From Gadus chalcogrammus (lineage: Eukaryota; Chordata; Actinopteri; Gadiformes; Gadidae), in contig NC_079414.1 in the NCBI RefSeq assembly GCF_026213295.1, positions 6,253,847-6,317,846 on the forward strand: 64,000 nucleotides of DNA, in the 5' to 3' direction. Positions 22,692 to 34,445 of this stretch are shown piece by piece. The notes under the pieces are model-generated. The model was not told the DNA's origin. It saw nothing but the letters and a program-made list of their open reading frames with translations, and ran no database searches. The position numbers and the translations under genes were made by a program. Every line of letters begins with the position of its first letter. The stretch's first letter is position 1.

Positions 22692-25375
22692 ATGGTGAAG
22701 CGATGTTGCCTATGGCGTATGTAAATAGCGACAGTAGGTTACCCCAAGAGTTTGGCTGGGGGAGTCGTGTTCTTTCCTTTTCCAAAGCCGAAAACACAAC
22801 AGGAGCGGTTGCCTACGATGGATCAAAGTCAGTGTGGAAGCCCCACTTCCCAGCTAAATGTCACGAAATAAACAAGCATGCATACGTCTGCTCCAAGGTA
22901 AGGCTAGGCTAGACTAACGCCATAGTGATAGCTAGCTACTAATACTGGATATCAAAGTTATGGTTACTATTAGCAAAATATTGTATACTACTAGTTAGTG
23001 GTGCAACCGGTGTCCACGGATTGTCCCGTGATCCGTACGGATCAAACCTCACGGTTCGGGACGCAAGTGATCCGCGGATCGGCTGATAATTTTTTTTTTT
23101 TATCAAGCAGTCTTGTTATCTTTATTGTTGTGTTGATCCGAAAATGATCGACCCGTGACTCAAAAACAGTGACCAGATCGCAACCTGTGAGATTGTGATC
23201 GGTTGCACCCCTATTACTAGTATATCATTGCCAGAACGTTACCCTCTAAGCTTAGCTAGCCCTAGCGTTACGTAACGTTATGTTTCGTCAGTTTACATCA
23301 AAGTTGAACATAGCGTCCCAACAGCAATTTAAACTTAGTTTTGTTTCTATCTTTCATGTAGCATTTTGTGACTGGACAGCCTACCCCTGAGTATCCCGAC
23401 CCTGTACTTTCTGGTACAAGGTGTCGAACCAGACTAGGGAGCAGGCTCGGAGGCTGTCGAAAGCCACCCCAAAAACGGTAAGCCTAAATTACATGTCAAT
23501 TAATATTTGATTTGAAGGCAGTATATAACTCTATATTTAACCTGTTAGTACATGTCATATAGCCTAACGTTACTGTTACTGTAATAGAACATGTTATTGA
23601 CTCGCTGGTTAAATAAAGGTTAATGATGATGATATACAATATAATCGAACAACGTACTGTAAATTCATGTCCCAAAAATCTATACAGATGCAGATTAAGT
23701 GTGCAGGATGCCTCTGGCTCCACTCCAGCACTGATGATGCAGACGAGACTCAACAGTAGATTGTTGACAGTGGTGAGTGATAAGCCTTTTTCAAGTTAAT
23801 TACTGGCGTAACAGGAGTGGAATAGCCTGCCCCAATCCCATTACCTCTGTATTGTGTTGAATGATAGAAGAGGCAGCAAGATGTTTCAGACAGTGAATAA
23901 GTTCCTTTATTGGCAATTTCATTCTCTGTTCAGAGGTCAAAACAAACAAGAAGAACAAAGAACAAGAGAACAAAATAAGAGTCCATACATACATACAGTA
24001 AGACTATCACGGATTTATCTCAACTGGTATGTAACATAGTAGTCAAAGAAAAATGCATCAAGCTTGCTCTTCATCTCTTCCCATTTTGCAACATCAAATT
24101 GTATTCTTTCTAGGTGTTAATCTTCCTCACATTTAACAAAAAAAATCACACCATGACATACCCGTGACCCCAAGCTGCCCCATTATTTGATAAGATGGGC
24201 ATGACACTCTTTTAGTTTATAGCGTCCATCTGCCTGCCTTGCAAAGGTAAGGACACTCTGTAAGCTGTTCTTGGATGGGCACTAATTTCTAAAAGCCATA
24301 GCTTGGGCTTTCACTCCCTCCTCTCTCTATCACATAAAAGGATAAAGGATTATCAATAACATGCAAACATTTTGTCATTACAGAGAGTACTGAGCAACCC
24401 CCACTTCCTGGATGCCAGCTAGAAAGGGAGCCTGAGGAGGAGCAGAGCACTGAAAAGGAGAAGAAATTAGAAGAAGAAACACAACATGAAATTGAAATGT
24501 CTTTAAAGGAAACTGAAATAGAAAGGCTGAAAGCACAAATTAGCACACTTAAAAAGGAAAACTCTAACACCTGAACTACTGAAGCAGTGAAATCCCTAAA
24601 ATGTTGAATACAGTACTGGGTTTACATATGATCGATTCAACCAACTGTGCACAATATTTGGCATCCCAAATGATCCACACACCACTCAATAAATGTGCCC
24701 TTAAACTACAAGCGCAAATGATTGGCAAGTTGCTGAGATGCCCCTCCGTAGCCAGTTGCTGTTTGTTTTAATGAAACCTCCGCACAACGAAGACCTAAAG
24801 AACCTTGCTTTAGATTTAATATAACCACGCAAACAGCAAGTACTATTTTCAATTCCTGGATTCATTATATGTTTGACGTATTAGGTGAATTACCAATTTG
24901 GCCTCACAGAGATGTCATTGCACAAACATGCCAGAAACCTACAAAGCAGACTACCATCCACATTTGCAATATTAGATGTACAGAGCTGAAAATCGAAGCA
25001 ACGTCACTGGTGTTGCAAAGCCAGAGCTTTTCAACTACAAAGCACAAACACCCTAAAATCGCTAGTTGCCTGTGACCCCCGGGTGCTGTGATTTTTTCAT
25101 CTGCCTCTTCACAGGATCCATGTCCGATAAGGAGATAGTCAGCAATGTGGTATCATCCCGTTACTAGAGAAACTTCATAGAGAGTGGCTATTTGCAAAGA
25201 GGGGATGGCATAATGGCTGATAAGGGCTTCTTGATCGAGGAAGAGATGCGAGCAGTCGGACTGCAGTTAAACCTGCCCCCGTTTTCGAGATTTAAGAGGC
25301 AAATGCCCACTGGAGATGTGCTGGTGACAAGCGCATGCAAAGCACAGGGTGCACGTAGAGAGGGCCATCGGTAAA
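22692..25375 (+). pseudogene. THAP-domain DDE transposase, decayed
   Basis: Exon 1 (22692-22897) starts MVKRCC and continues, after small indels that shift the frame, with NSDSRLPQEFGWGSRVLSFS, WKPHFPAKCHEINKHAYVCS and a GTAAGG donor. Exon 2 (23362-23477) reads HFVTGQPTPEYPDPVLSG. Together they give the C2CH THAP finger. A later exon (24384-24574) encodes an acidic coiled coil (EIERLKAQISTLKKENSNT). Between about 24640 and 25375 are DDE-like blocks: LGELPIWPHRDVIAQTC, then MADKGFLIEEEMRAVGLQLN, where ADKGF matches the second catalytic Asp region, and RAIGKIKKFK. Stops separate the blocks. THAP fingers bind the transposon ends and the DDE domain cuts them. Confidence 0.68.
22996..23213. mobile_element. 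hAT-type MITE, 218 bp
   Basis: Ends are tagtggtgcaaccg on the left and taggggtgcaaccg as reverse complement of the right end. Flanks ctactagt (22988-22995) and ttactagt (23214-23221) are an 8-bp TSD with one change. It is inserted in intron 1 of the THAP gene. Confidence 0.87.
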
Positions 25376-25769
25376 ATAAAAAAGTTCAAGATGGTGTCAG
25401 TACAAAATTCCTAATACAAGGTTAGGGATTATAAATCACATCTTGTATGTGGTGAGCATGCTTTCAAACTTCCAGGCCACACATACTTAAGTAAGGGACA
25501 GTCTGGGACAGTCGTAGCATTCACATGGCAACAAATACAAAGTATTACTACATGACATTATTACTGCTTTAACCTGTTATTTTTTACTCACCACTGTGTG
25601 GGCATTTTGTCAGCCTGAGCCTGTGGAAGGTGCTCTAGAAATCCTTGTTTCATGTTTTTATGTGTAGGTGTATATAATATGTCAGCCCAATTTTCCTTTT
25701 TTTACATTGTAAGCACAATTTAGAATTTGTAAATGTCAAATTTTAATGAAACTTTAATAAAATCTCACC

Positions 25770-26628
25770 TGGTGGCTAGACCGCACCCCCACTGCATACT
25801 TCCTGCCTCCAACTTCTACTCAGGTGCAGTTTTCATCAGCAATGTAGCTTATAGGTGCATCTGAATCTCCCTCAGTAGACCATACACTGCTGTCCCTAAC
25901 TCTTTCCTTTAACAAATACATTCAGAGGTGAGTATTATTGTCTATCAGGTACACAGTAACACAGGAATATGTTCAGAACAGTGTGACTGATGGTGTTGCT
26001 GTAGAGTACATGGAAAGTAAAATACTTACTTATTGTGGATATAGCTGGACATGATGGGTTTCCGCTTGCGGTTGACTTTGGCCTTGGCTACCACCACACT
26101 GCCTCAAAGGTTGTCCAGTTATTTTTTACCCCTGGCTTTGTGCCACTGCTGAGGCTGGGCTTGTGGAGGAGATGTCATTATGTCTGGCACGGCACAGGTC
26201 CAGGGTGTACATAAGGCCCACAATGTGAGAGCAAAACCTGGTGAACTGATTTAAGCCAGAAGTAGCATTAGGTGTTTGTTTGGGAAATGCTATTTGCCAG
26301 GACTATGAATTTGCTTATGTCAACCAGCCTTATGACATAATGTTACTAGCTAGGTTACTGCAATATAGAGTGCCTTGACATGTAACCTTACATCCATGAT
26401 GTAACAACATATTGTAACAAGCTAGACTCTGATGACGTTGCTTCTTGCTAGAAAGGATAGTGAAAGGATGTTGACTAGCTATCTAACTAATTTAAATATT
26501 TCAGTCAACATCCTCCTGAAGTATACAAGTGTCCTGAACTTACCGGCAGTGCAAGAGCATAACTGGTCCAAAAGGCTGTGCTCGTTGCATGTGAGGTAGA
26601 GATCATGGGGTTTCTCAGATTTTGCCAT
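25770..26628 (-). pseudogene. YqaJ-type nuclease protein of the ISL2EU-like element, decayed
   Basis: On the minus strand the ATG at 26628 opens MAKSEKPHDLYLTCNEHSLL and ends at a GTAAGT donor (exon 26544-26628). Further on are HIVGLMYTLDLC (near 26220) and GGSQGQ/VVVAKAKVNRKRKPIMSSYI-type text near 26100-26045. A last piece near 25900-25770 reads SYIADENC, then VEVGGRKYAVGVRSSHQ. The HIVGL-YTL block followed by a basic RKRKP segment resembles the second protein of ISL2EU elements. The catalytic YqaJ core is not clearly preserved, so this identification rests mainly on context. Confidence 0.5.
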
Positions 26629-27366
26629 GACCGTACGCTTTCGCCTCGACAGTCGTAGTGTCCCCTTCTTTGTTTATTTTAATGTTTTAATGTATCCCTC
26701 CACCGCATACTGTAACCCCTTTTGCCTCGATCTGGAGGATACGCACAAGTATTGCTCCAAAAAGAGTCACTGACACGCACCGCTATATGTTTCCCCCCGA
26801 CCTTGACACTGTGTTGACACTCCGTCGGCGTCAAGAAGCTTGTCGGGCTAGCAACGGTAACTAAGGGGGCGGGGCTTTTGCGAAAGGTCAATTGAAATGC
26901 ATTGGTTTAATATTGAATGAATTAGTAGTAGACCAGTAGCTATTATCGTTAAACATCTGTATCTGACCATTGAAAATCCACTTACACCAATCCAATCAAC
27001 GAAGAGGGTTGTAACACCAAGAACACAGTGTACTTTTTCTATGGGGAATTGGTTCATGTATACAATATTTAAATATTTTTTATATAAAAGACTAGCCTAT
27101 ACGTAGGCCTACAGCATATCATACATTTGACGTATAGAGTTAGACCTATTATATGTATAAGGTTCTAGGCCGAATTCGGTAAAAATGCAGCCTCTTCTGG
27201 CCCATAACTAGATCGTCTCCGTGTCTCGTTATACGCTTTATAAAATAATTATATTTCGATTATTATAACCATATAGGCCTAGCCTTTAATTTCTTGGCGT
27301 TATCATTACATCCTTTCTTGTACATCGATATTAACGAGATCTGTATCTGACCATTGAACCATCCTC

Positions 27367-27483
27367 TCGGAAATTCTGATGAAATTCATATTGACGGTAT
27401 GGCACTACGTATATCCCTATTCTCGCCGACCCTTCTTGAATTTAATGGACCACTTTCGTTGCTTTGAGGAGGTCTGGTTGTCT
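27367..27483. repeat. Left arm of a fold-back repeat
   Basis: About 110 bp from gaaattcatattgacggtat to gaggaggtctggttg recurs in inverted orientation at 33984-34083 (caccagacctcatcgaagca ... tatgaatttcat). A shorter inverted piece, gaccaccagacctcc, is also at 27574. The DNA between the arms consists of later insertions and AT-rich text. Confidence 0.7.
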
Positions 27484-27729
27484 CCGTATATAATAATAAA
27501 TATATATATAACTATGTATGTATGTAAATAGGTATATATATATATTTATTTATATTTATTTATTTATTATATATGACCACCAGACCTCCTTGAAGCACCA
27601 AAATGAATAAATAAATAGGCCTATGTATAAATATGTATGTTTATGTATATATATATTGTGGCATCCCACTCCTCAAACCACCATACGTACCTTGTTCGAC
27701 GTCCGGGGTGCGGTACGGACGCAGATCGC

Positions 27730-30700
27730 ACAACATGGTCGTTGGTGAAGAGGTGGCTAGCGATCGGAGAGGGACCCAGCCCTATAGACAGGGTCCTCAT
27801 AGACAATACCATTCGACAGCTCCCGCCAGACGCCCGGAGGGTACTGGCCCACACCATCCCGATATGGTGGATGACCTGGTAAGGCAGTTGGAGAACTGCA
27901 GGTGGCCCAGCAACTCAGCGCCAGTACCGGATTACCCCAAGACCCGTCGAGACCCGCCGGACCGACGGGGACCCACGACCGAGGCCCCAGCACCTTCACC
28001 CGACCCACCGATCGTGACCCAGGAGAGTCGCGAGGGGAGGCGGTGCGGCCAGCCCGGCCACATAGTCCGCTACTGCCCTAGAGACCGGACGTGTCGATGC
28101 CGTCGGCCTACACGGACGAGGGGACGGGCCGGCCCTGCATGCTGGCGACCTGTTGGGCGCAGGGGACGTCCGGGAGCCCTACCATACCAGCGCGGGTCAT
28201 GAATCGGGACACGCAGGCCCTACTGGACACCGGCAGCGTGGTCACCCTCCTCCGCCCCGATTTGGCGGGAGGAGGGGAAGGGGACCCATGGAGGTGCCTG
28301 CGTGCACGGGGACACCCGGACCTACGAGACCTGCCACGTGGTCGTCCGGACACCACATGGCTCGGGCGGTGATTGTACCATACCTCCCGGTGCCGCTCCT
28401 GATCGGGAGGGATTGTCCGAAATTTCATCGACTATGGGACCCGGCACGGGAATCCCGGGGCAGGAGAGAGCCTCCCCGTCGGGTGGGGAGGGGAGCTCGG
28501 CAGGCCTATGGGGCCACACGGATCCCGACGTCCCCCGGGGAGTCGATGGCAGTAGGACCAGGGGTCCGAGGGGAACGGGTCGCCGGGACCCCACCCCGGA
28601 CACCCTAATGGCGTCCGAGCAACAGACCCACCGGGGGAGCCGGAGAGTTCCCCCCTCACGAGTTCTCGGACTGTTTACCAGGGGAGGGGGGGGGCTCGGC
28701 CCGACCAGGCCAGTTCGCCAGCGCCCAGCTCCAAGACGAGGCCCTAAAACATGCCTGGAGCCACGTTTTGGCCCACGACGGACAGACCCGGAACTCGGTG
28801 AGTCACCTGCCGCCACCCACACTTAGGGGGGCTGTTATACAGGGTACTGGAAGAAGAGGAGGGAGTAAGGGAACAATTAGTAGTTCCAAGAGCTTACGTG
28901 AGCAAGGTGCTCTTTATGGCCCACACCCACCTCCTGGGAGCCCATCTGGGCATGGACAAGACCCGGGAACGGGTCCTTGCAAGGTTTTATTGGCCGGGGG
29001 TAAAGAGGGATGTCGAGCGTCATTGTCAGGGGTGTCCCGAATGCCAGAGTGTAGCGCCTAAAACCTCAGTCAGGAACCCCCTTATCCCCATGCCAATCAT
29101 AGAAACCCCATTTGACAGGATAGCTCTGGACATTGTGGGGCCCCTACCCAAACCAGCCGGGGACATCCTAGTACTAGTGGACTACGCCACCTCTGTACCC
29201 CGAGGCTCTACCCCTTCGCGCAGCCACCGCTAAGGCGGTTGCCCGGGAGCTAATGTTACTTTTTAGCCGGGTGGGGATAGCTAAAGAGGTTTTGACGGAT
29301 CAGGGCTCATGCTTCATGTCTAGAGTAATGAAGGAACTACTTAGACTCCTGTAGGGGAAGCAGCTCCGGACCTCAGTCTACCACCCACAGACAGATGGCC
29401 CGGTGGAACGATTCAAGGTATCGGCTGGTCCAAGGCGTTCAATCAGCTCGTCCACCCGGGGAATGGGGTAGGCATCAAACTCGGAAGCCTCGTTCAACCT
29501 CCTGAAGTCATTGTCCACCAGGAAAATACGTCCTGGTGCTGCATGACAATCTCGTCGAGATCTTGTTTCTGGGCCGGGCTGAGGTCCTCCCCCACTGGAA
29601 CCTCTGGGATCTCGCGTCGGGCCGCCAGCGCCAGGGGAGCAGGGTTAGGGGGTTAACCCAGGGTCCCCCTCTCCACTGCTTCAAAATGTTAATGTGGTAC
29701 AATTGGGTAGGCCTCCCTGGTTGTCAAACCCGGTAATTTACCTCCCCCACCCGTTCAACAATCTAATAGGAGCCGGGTCCCATAGTCGATGACAACCTCA
29801 TTGGAGCCGGGTCCCATAGTCGATGAAATTTCGGACAATCCCTCCCAAATGCTTAAAAGACCATGGACACTGACGGTAAAAATTGGGACCAGCTATTGCC
29901 TCATGCCCTGTTTGCCATACGGGAGGTGCCTCAGGCTTCCACAGGGTTCTCACCGTTCGAGCTGTTGTACGGACGAAGGCCCCGCGGCATCCTGGACCTA
30001 GCCAAGGTGGCATGGGAGAGCCAGCCATCCCCCCACCGCACCACCCTTGACCATGTGGAACAGGTGAGGGACCGCATGGCCAGGTGTGGCCCAGCGTCCG
30101 GGAACGTCTCCGGCAAGCCCAGCAGGCCCAAGTGAGGGTCTACATAGAAGGTTTGCAGCAGTGTTAATTTCGTTAACGAAAAATATGACGAAAAATGTTC
30201 GTCAACAACCTTTTTTCCGTGACTGAGACGAGACGTTGACGAGCTAAAAATAGATCTGTGATAATAAAAACGATGACGAAATGTCATTTTGTTTTCGTTG
30301 ACGAGACGAGACGGGACGAAAATGTTAGTGGTGTGCTATTTGGACATTTACAATGCACGATATTTTCCAATCAGTACACTCCCGTAAGCCGTAAGGTTCA
30401 ACTGTTCACTCCTCCAGTAAATAGGACGGACCGTAGCTACGACTTGGCAACGGGAGGTATGGTCCACTCAGCTATGAGCTAACGTTATGCATTTTACATG
30501 ATTCGAAATTCTTCCCAGCTTTTACTCCACAGATACTAAGGTCTATAGCATATAACCGCGTTGTCTGATTACAGTTTAATTCATTTTTCACAATTTACCG
30601 GCTCTCGATTTGAAGAAAATCACCGCGCCATTCGTTTCAATGGGAATCGCCACGGTCTATACTTCAACATAAGGTGGACTTTGAAATTCGTCCCAGCCTT

Positions 30701-31743
30701 TATACCCAAGATACTATAGGGTTTATAGCATATAACAGCGTTTTCTGATTACAGTTTAATGCATTTTTCACAATTTACCAGCTATCGTTTGAAGGCTGAA
30801 CAGACAAGAGTACTAAAGTGTGACGTCACGTTTCGAGAGCAACAGATTTTCGGTTCTACACAAACCAAATTAACAAGGGGAAATCCTATGCCACACAAAC
30901 CTTTTATAGAAAAGGAACAATCTTTTTGCAAATTGATTTGTGAGTTTGCTTTACCAATGATGTAAGTAATATTGAGAATAGAGTGTCTTCATATTAAAAA
31001 TAAAACTAAACTAAACTAACGTTTACAAACTTTTCCTTTTAATACCCCAGGGGAATACATGAACGCCTCGACATTTTTCGATTGGTAGTGATTTTCACCT
31101 TTTGAAATTGATTTACTTTAATTTTGAAAAAAACAACACATGGAAGTAATGGAGAACGCCATCTCTCGTTCGGTTGTTTAGAACTGAAAATCTGGTTGCC
31201 AGGACATCGTAACGTTTTCACTTTAGTACTCTATTTGAGTGGAACAACTTAGCAGGTGTCCATATAGCCTATAGGGTTAGCCTAATTGAACTAGTTTAAA
31301 AAGAGAAAACATTTTGACTAAAAGTAATGACTAAAAGTTGACTAAAATGTAAGGACTTTTCGTCGACTAAAACTACAAAGGAAAACAATGACTAAAATGT
31401 GACTAAATATACTAAGCATTTTCGTCAAAAGACTAAGACTAAGACTAAATCTAAAATAGCTGACAAAATTAACACTGGTTCGCAGCCAATGACCCTTGAC
31501 AAACTAATGTATTATCTCTTAGGCAGGGAGTTTACCCTGGTCATCGACCACGCCCCCCTGAAGTGGATGGCCGGCACCAAGGACACCAACGTGACGCAAT
31601 GGTTCCTGGCCCTCCAGGACTTCCACTTTAAGGTGGACAACCGACCGGGCAGGGAGCATGCCAACGCCAACGCTCTATCACGACGGGATACCTGCCTGGG
31701 CGGGTTCCCCATCTACCAGAGGCCTAAGCAAGCAGTGAAGGAG
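27730..31743 (+). pseudogene. Gag-Pol remnants of the old Gmr1 element
   Basis: Frames break repeatedly. The Gag end encodes KRWLAIGEGPSPIDRVLIDN (near 27760) and a zinc-knuckle-like RRCGQPGHIVRYCP (near 28040) whose first Cys position is Gly. The protease keeps ALLDTGSVVTLLRPDLAGG near 28220. The integrase zinc region and core start read MAHTHLLGAHLGMDKTRERV and TPFDRIALDIVGPLP (28898-29160). The integrase C-terminal part QASTGFSPFELLYGRRPRG is at 29935. RNase H remains as LGREFTLVIDHAPLKWMAG at 31520, ending PGREHANANALSRRD. RT is essentially absent. Confidence 0.82.
30159..31477. mobile_element. hAT-type element, 1319 bp, inside the old Gmr1
   Basis: Ends are cagtgttaatttcgt on the left and cagtgttaattttgt as reverse complement of the right end. 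Flanks gtttgcag (30151-30158) and gttcgcag (31478-31485) form an 8-bp TSD with one change. Subterminal regions carry gacgagacg/gactaaaa repeats. A separate repeat, the inverted relative of 10966-11560, is nested at about 30488-30800. No transposase is seen. Confidence 0.85.
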
Positions 31744-32125
31744 TGTGGCATCACGCTCCTCAAACCTCGGCCCGGGTGGGTCCGAGGTATAGTCATGGAC
31801 GGCGTATACCGCCGCCACCCACTAACCGGCGACAGAGAGCATCACTTCTCTCCCCCCAATCAGCGAGATAGGGGACACCTGGCCGGAGGGAGGAGAAGGC
31901 CAGGAGGCCATCTTAAAAGGAGCACGAGAGCTGACGACAGGGAAGAACAGGAGCGAGGGGCACGAGGGAAGCACTCGAGACCACATCCTATTAGAGGCTC
32001 ACGGAGACCCTATGTATGTCCCTGTGTAAGAGATCATTGTAATAAACGCACAGTTCGGCTTAACCCTGACCTCGTAGTGTGATACGTACCTTGAATCCTG
32101 AGACATTGAGAAGCGGGTTACCACA
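31744..32125 (+). repeat. 3' LTR of the old Gmr1 element (382 bp)
   Basis: It starts TGTGGCATCACGCTCC after the RNase H frame and ends GGTTACCACA. It contains an AATAAA (near 32040). It is clearly diverged from the LTRs at 56173/60721 but shares their start, end and several internal blocks such as gggggacacctgg-like text. Confidence 0.85.
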
Positions 32126-32156
<31 letters not shown>

Positions 32157-32187
32157 CATATCCTGTTACCATCCCCCGTACCCCCAT

Positions 32188-33980
32188 TCACCACCCCCAG
32201 ATCACCACACCCTCCTCCCCCAACTCAGCATGAGCCCAGGCGTTCCCTCTCCTGCCTTCCTCTGAGACCGCCTCCCCCCCTGCGTCACCTCTCTCCATCC
32301 TGGAGAGGGACGTCAACAGACTTTTCAAGAGGCAGAAACCCCGCAAGACAGCTGGACCGGACTCTGTCTCCCCCTCCACCCTCAAGCACTGTGCAGATCA
32401 GCTGTCTCCAGTATTTACAGACATTTTTAACACCTCGCTGGAGACATGCCATGTACCAGCCTGTTTTAAATCCTCCACCATCATCCCCATCCCCAAAAAA
32501 ACAAGGCCCATAAAACTCAAAGACTACAGACCAGTCGCCTTGACCTCTGTGGTCATGAAACCTTGTCCTGTCGCACCTCAAATCCATCACAGACCCTCTC
32601 ATGGACCCCATGCAGTCCGCCTACAGAGCCAACAGGTCTGTGGACGATGCTGTAAATATGGCCCCCCACTTCATCCTCCAGCACCTAGACTCAGAAGGAA
32701 CCTGCGCCAGGATCCTGTTTGTGGATTACAGCTCTGCCTTCAACACCATCATCCCCACTTTGCTACAGGACAAGCTCTCCCAGCTGCACGTGCCCGACTC
32801 CTCCTGCCGGTGGATCACTGACTTCCTGTCTGACAGCGAGCAGCATGTGAAGCTGGGGAAGCACGTCTCCAACAGCCTGACCATCAGCACCGGATCCCCT
32901 CAGGGCTGCCTTCTTTCTCCCCTGCTCTTCTCCCTGTACACCAACAGCTGCACCTCCAGTCATCAGTCCGTCATGCTCCTGAAGTTTGCAGATGACACCA
33001 CCCTCATCGGGCTCATCTCTGGTGGAGATGAGTCTTGGTGACTTGGTGTGGCCAAAGCAACTTAGAGCTCAATGCTCTAAAGACAGTGGAGATGGTTGTG
33101 GACTTCAGGAGGAACGCAGCCCCACCCTCCCCATCACCTTGTGTGACTCCCCAGTCAACATCGCGGAGTTCTTCCGCTTCCTGGGCACAGTCATCAGCCA
33201 GGACCTCAAGTGGCAGCAGAACATCAGCTGCATCACCAAAAAGGCACAGCAGAGGATGTACTTCCTGCGGCAGCTGAAAAAGTTCAACCTGCCAAAGGCC
33301 ATGATGGTGCACTTCTACACCTCTATCATAGAGTCCATCCTCACCTCCTCCATCACCATCTCGTACGCTGCTGCTAACGTCAAAGACAGGAGCAGACTGC
33401 AGTGTATCATCCACTATGCTGAAAAGGTGATCGGCTGCAACCTGCCGTCCCTCCAGGACCTGCATGCCTCCAGGACACTGAGGCGTGCAAGGAAGATCAT
33501 GTTGGAGCCCTCCCACCCCGGACATATATTCTTTGAAACACTCCTAAGAGGTTGGGGTCTGTCAAGACCAAAACCTCCCGCCACAAAAACAGTTTCTACC
33601 CGTCTGCAACTGGCCCCATCAACGACCCCGGACCCCCACTGACACGCACACTACCCCCCCTTCCCCCATCAATACCCACAGTCATCTGCCTATGATGACA
33701 ACAAGTTTTGCACTACTCGCATCATCACGCACAATTGTACATATATTCTTATCTTATCTTCTTATCTTATTACGGTGCATATGTATATGTATATAGAGTA
33801 TCTCTATTTATTTATTTTTATTTTTATTTACTCTTATCCTTTCCAGTACATATTATTCAATACTTGCATTATTGTTTATTGTTTACTGTTTATTGTTTGT
33901 TAAGATCGTGCGCAACAAATACCAAGACAAATTCCTAAGATGTGTAAATGTATTTGGCAATAAACCTTTTCTGATTCTAT
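32188..33980 (+). mobile_element. Rex1-like (CR1-group) LINE, 5' truncated
   Basis: RT motifs lie in two or three frames: ILFVDYSSAFNTIIPTLLQD (near 32715), ISTGSPQGCLLSPLLFSLYT (near 32890) and LLKFADDTTLIGLISGG (near 32975). The C-terminal part has ITKKAQQRMYFLRQLKKFNL (near 33235) and HPGHIFFETLLRG. The 3' tail ends tttggcaataaaccttttct, the usual Rex1-type tail. No endonuclease is present. Frameshifts, for example near 33040, and stops make it dead. Confidence 0.82.
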
Positions 33981-33983
33981 ACA

Positions 33984-34083
33984 CCAGACCTCATCGAAGC
34001 AACGAAAATGGTCTATTAAATTCAAGATGGGTGCATGGGCGAGAACAGGGATATAGTGCCATACCATCAATATGAATTTCATT
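33984..34083. repeat. Right arm of the fold-back repeat
   Basis: This is the reverse complement of 27367-27483 with roughly nine in ten bases matching by eye. It begins exactly where the Rex1-like LINE tail ends. Confidence 0.68.
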
Positions 34084-34445
34084 CATATATATATGAAGGC
34101 TATGGTCATTTCACGGATCCCTGTGAGACCAGGTTGACACGGTCGTTGAGACGGGGATCTGTGTGTGTGTACCACGGAATATGAGTGTCATTAACTTGCA
34201 TTGGAGCAAATTCCGTTGGCATATCACGGACAATTTAAGTGATTCTGTGAGGCCACCACAGATTTTGAGTTAAGCGCCTGTGGTCGACTGGTTCATTGAA
34301 ATGGGGATCTGTGTGTGTGCCACGGAATATGAGTGTCATCAACTTGCATTGGAGCAAAATCCGTGGTCATATCACAGAAATTGGCGTGTTTCCGTGAGGA
34401 TTCCACGGATTTTGAGTTAAGCGTCCGTGGTCATTATCACGGATT
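34084..34445. repeat. Two-copy tandem repeat, unit about 175-180 bp
   Basis: The unit contains ggggatctgtgtgtgtg, ccacggaatatgagtgtcat, aacttgcattggagcaaa and gattttgagttaagcg. It occurs at about 34150-34290 and again at 34300-34420. Caccacagat/ttccacggat variants show the copies have diverged. No coding. Confidence 0.7.

Larger units (their letters stand above)
22582..26894. mobile_element. ISL2EU-like DNA transposon with two opposing genes, degenerate
   Basis: The left end caattgacctttcgcaa followed by ccccgccccc (22582-22608) mirrors the right end, whose reverse complement reads caattgacctttcgcaa then agccccgccccc (26868-26894). Inside, a plus-strand THAP-coiled-coil-DDE gene (22692-25375) converges on a minus-strand gene resembling the YqaJ-type protein (26628-25770). 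A THAP/DDE transposase paired with a YqaJ-type nuclease is the known makeup of ISL2EU elements within the IS5/Harbinger group. A hAT MITE (22996-23213) sits in the first intron. Both genes carry stops and frameshifts. Confidence 0.68.
27657..32125 (+). mobile_element. Gmr1-type gypsy element, old and rearranged
   Basis: It starts TGTGGCATCCCACTCC and ends GGTTACCACA, flanked by atat (27653-27656 and 32126-32129) in an AT-rich site, so the TSD is weak evidence. The 5' LTR is reduced to about 40 bp fused to gag. Then follow gag, protease, integrase, an inverted internal segment (about 29417-29840), the integrase tail, a hAT insertion (30159-31477), RNase H and a full 3' LTR. Most RT is deleted. 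Integrase before RNase H again shows the Gmr1 order. Confidence 0.85.

Noticed and set aside
33013..33525. Minus-strand frame opposite the Rex1-like RT
   Set aside because: Shadow of the RT C-terminal region; the plus strand carries the conserved motifs.
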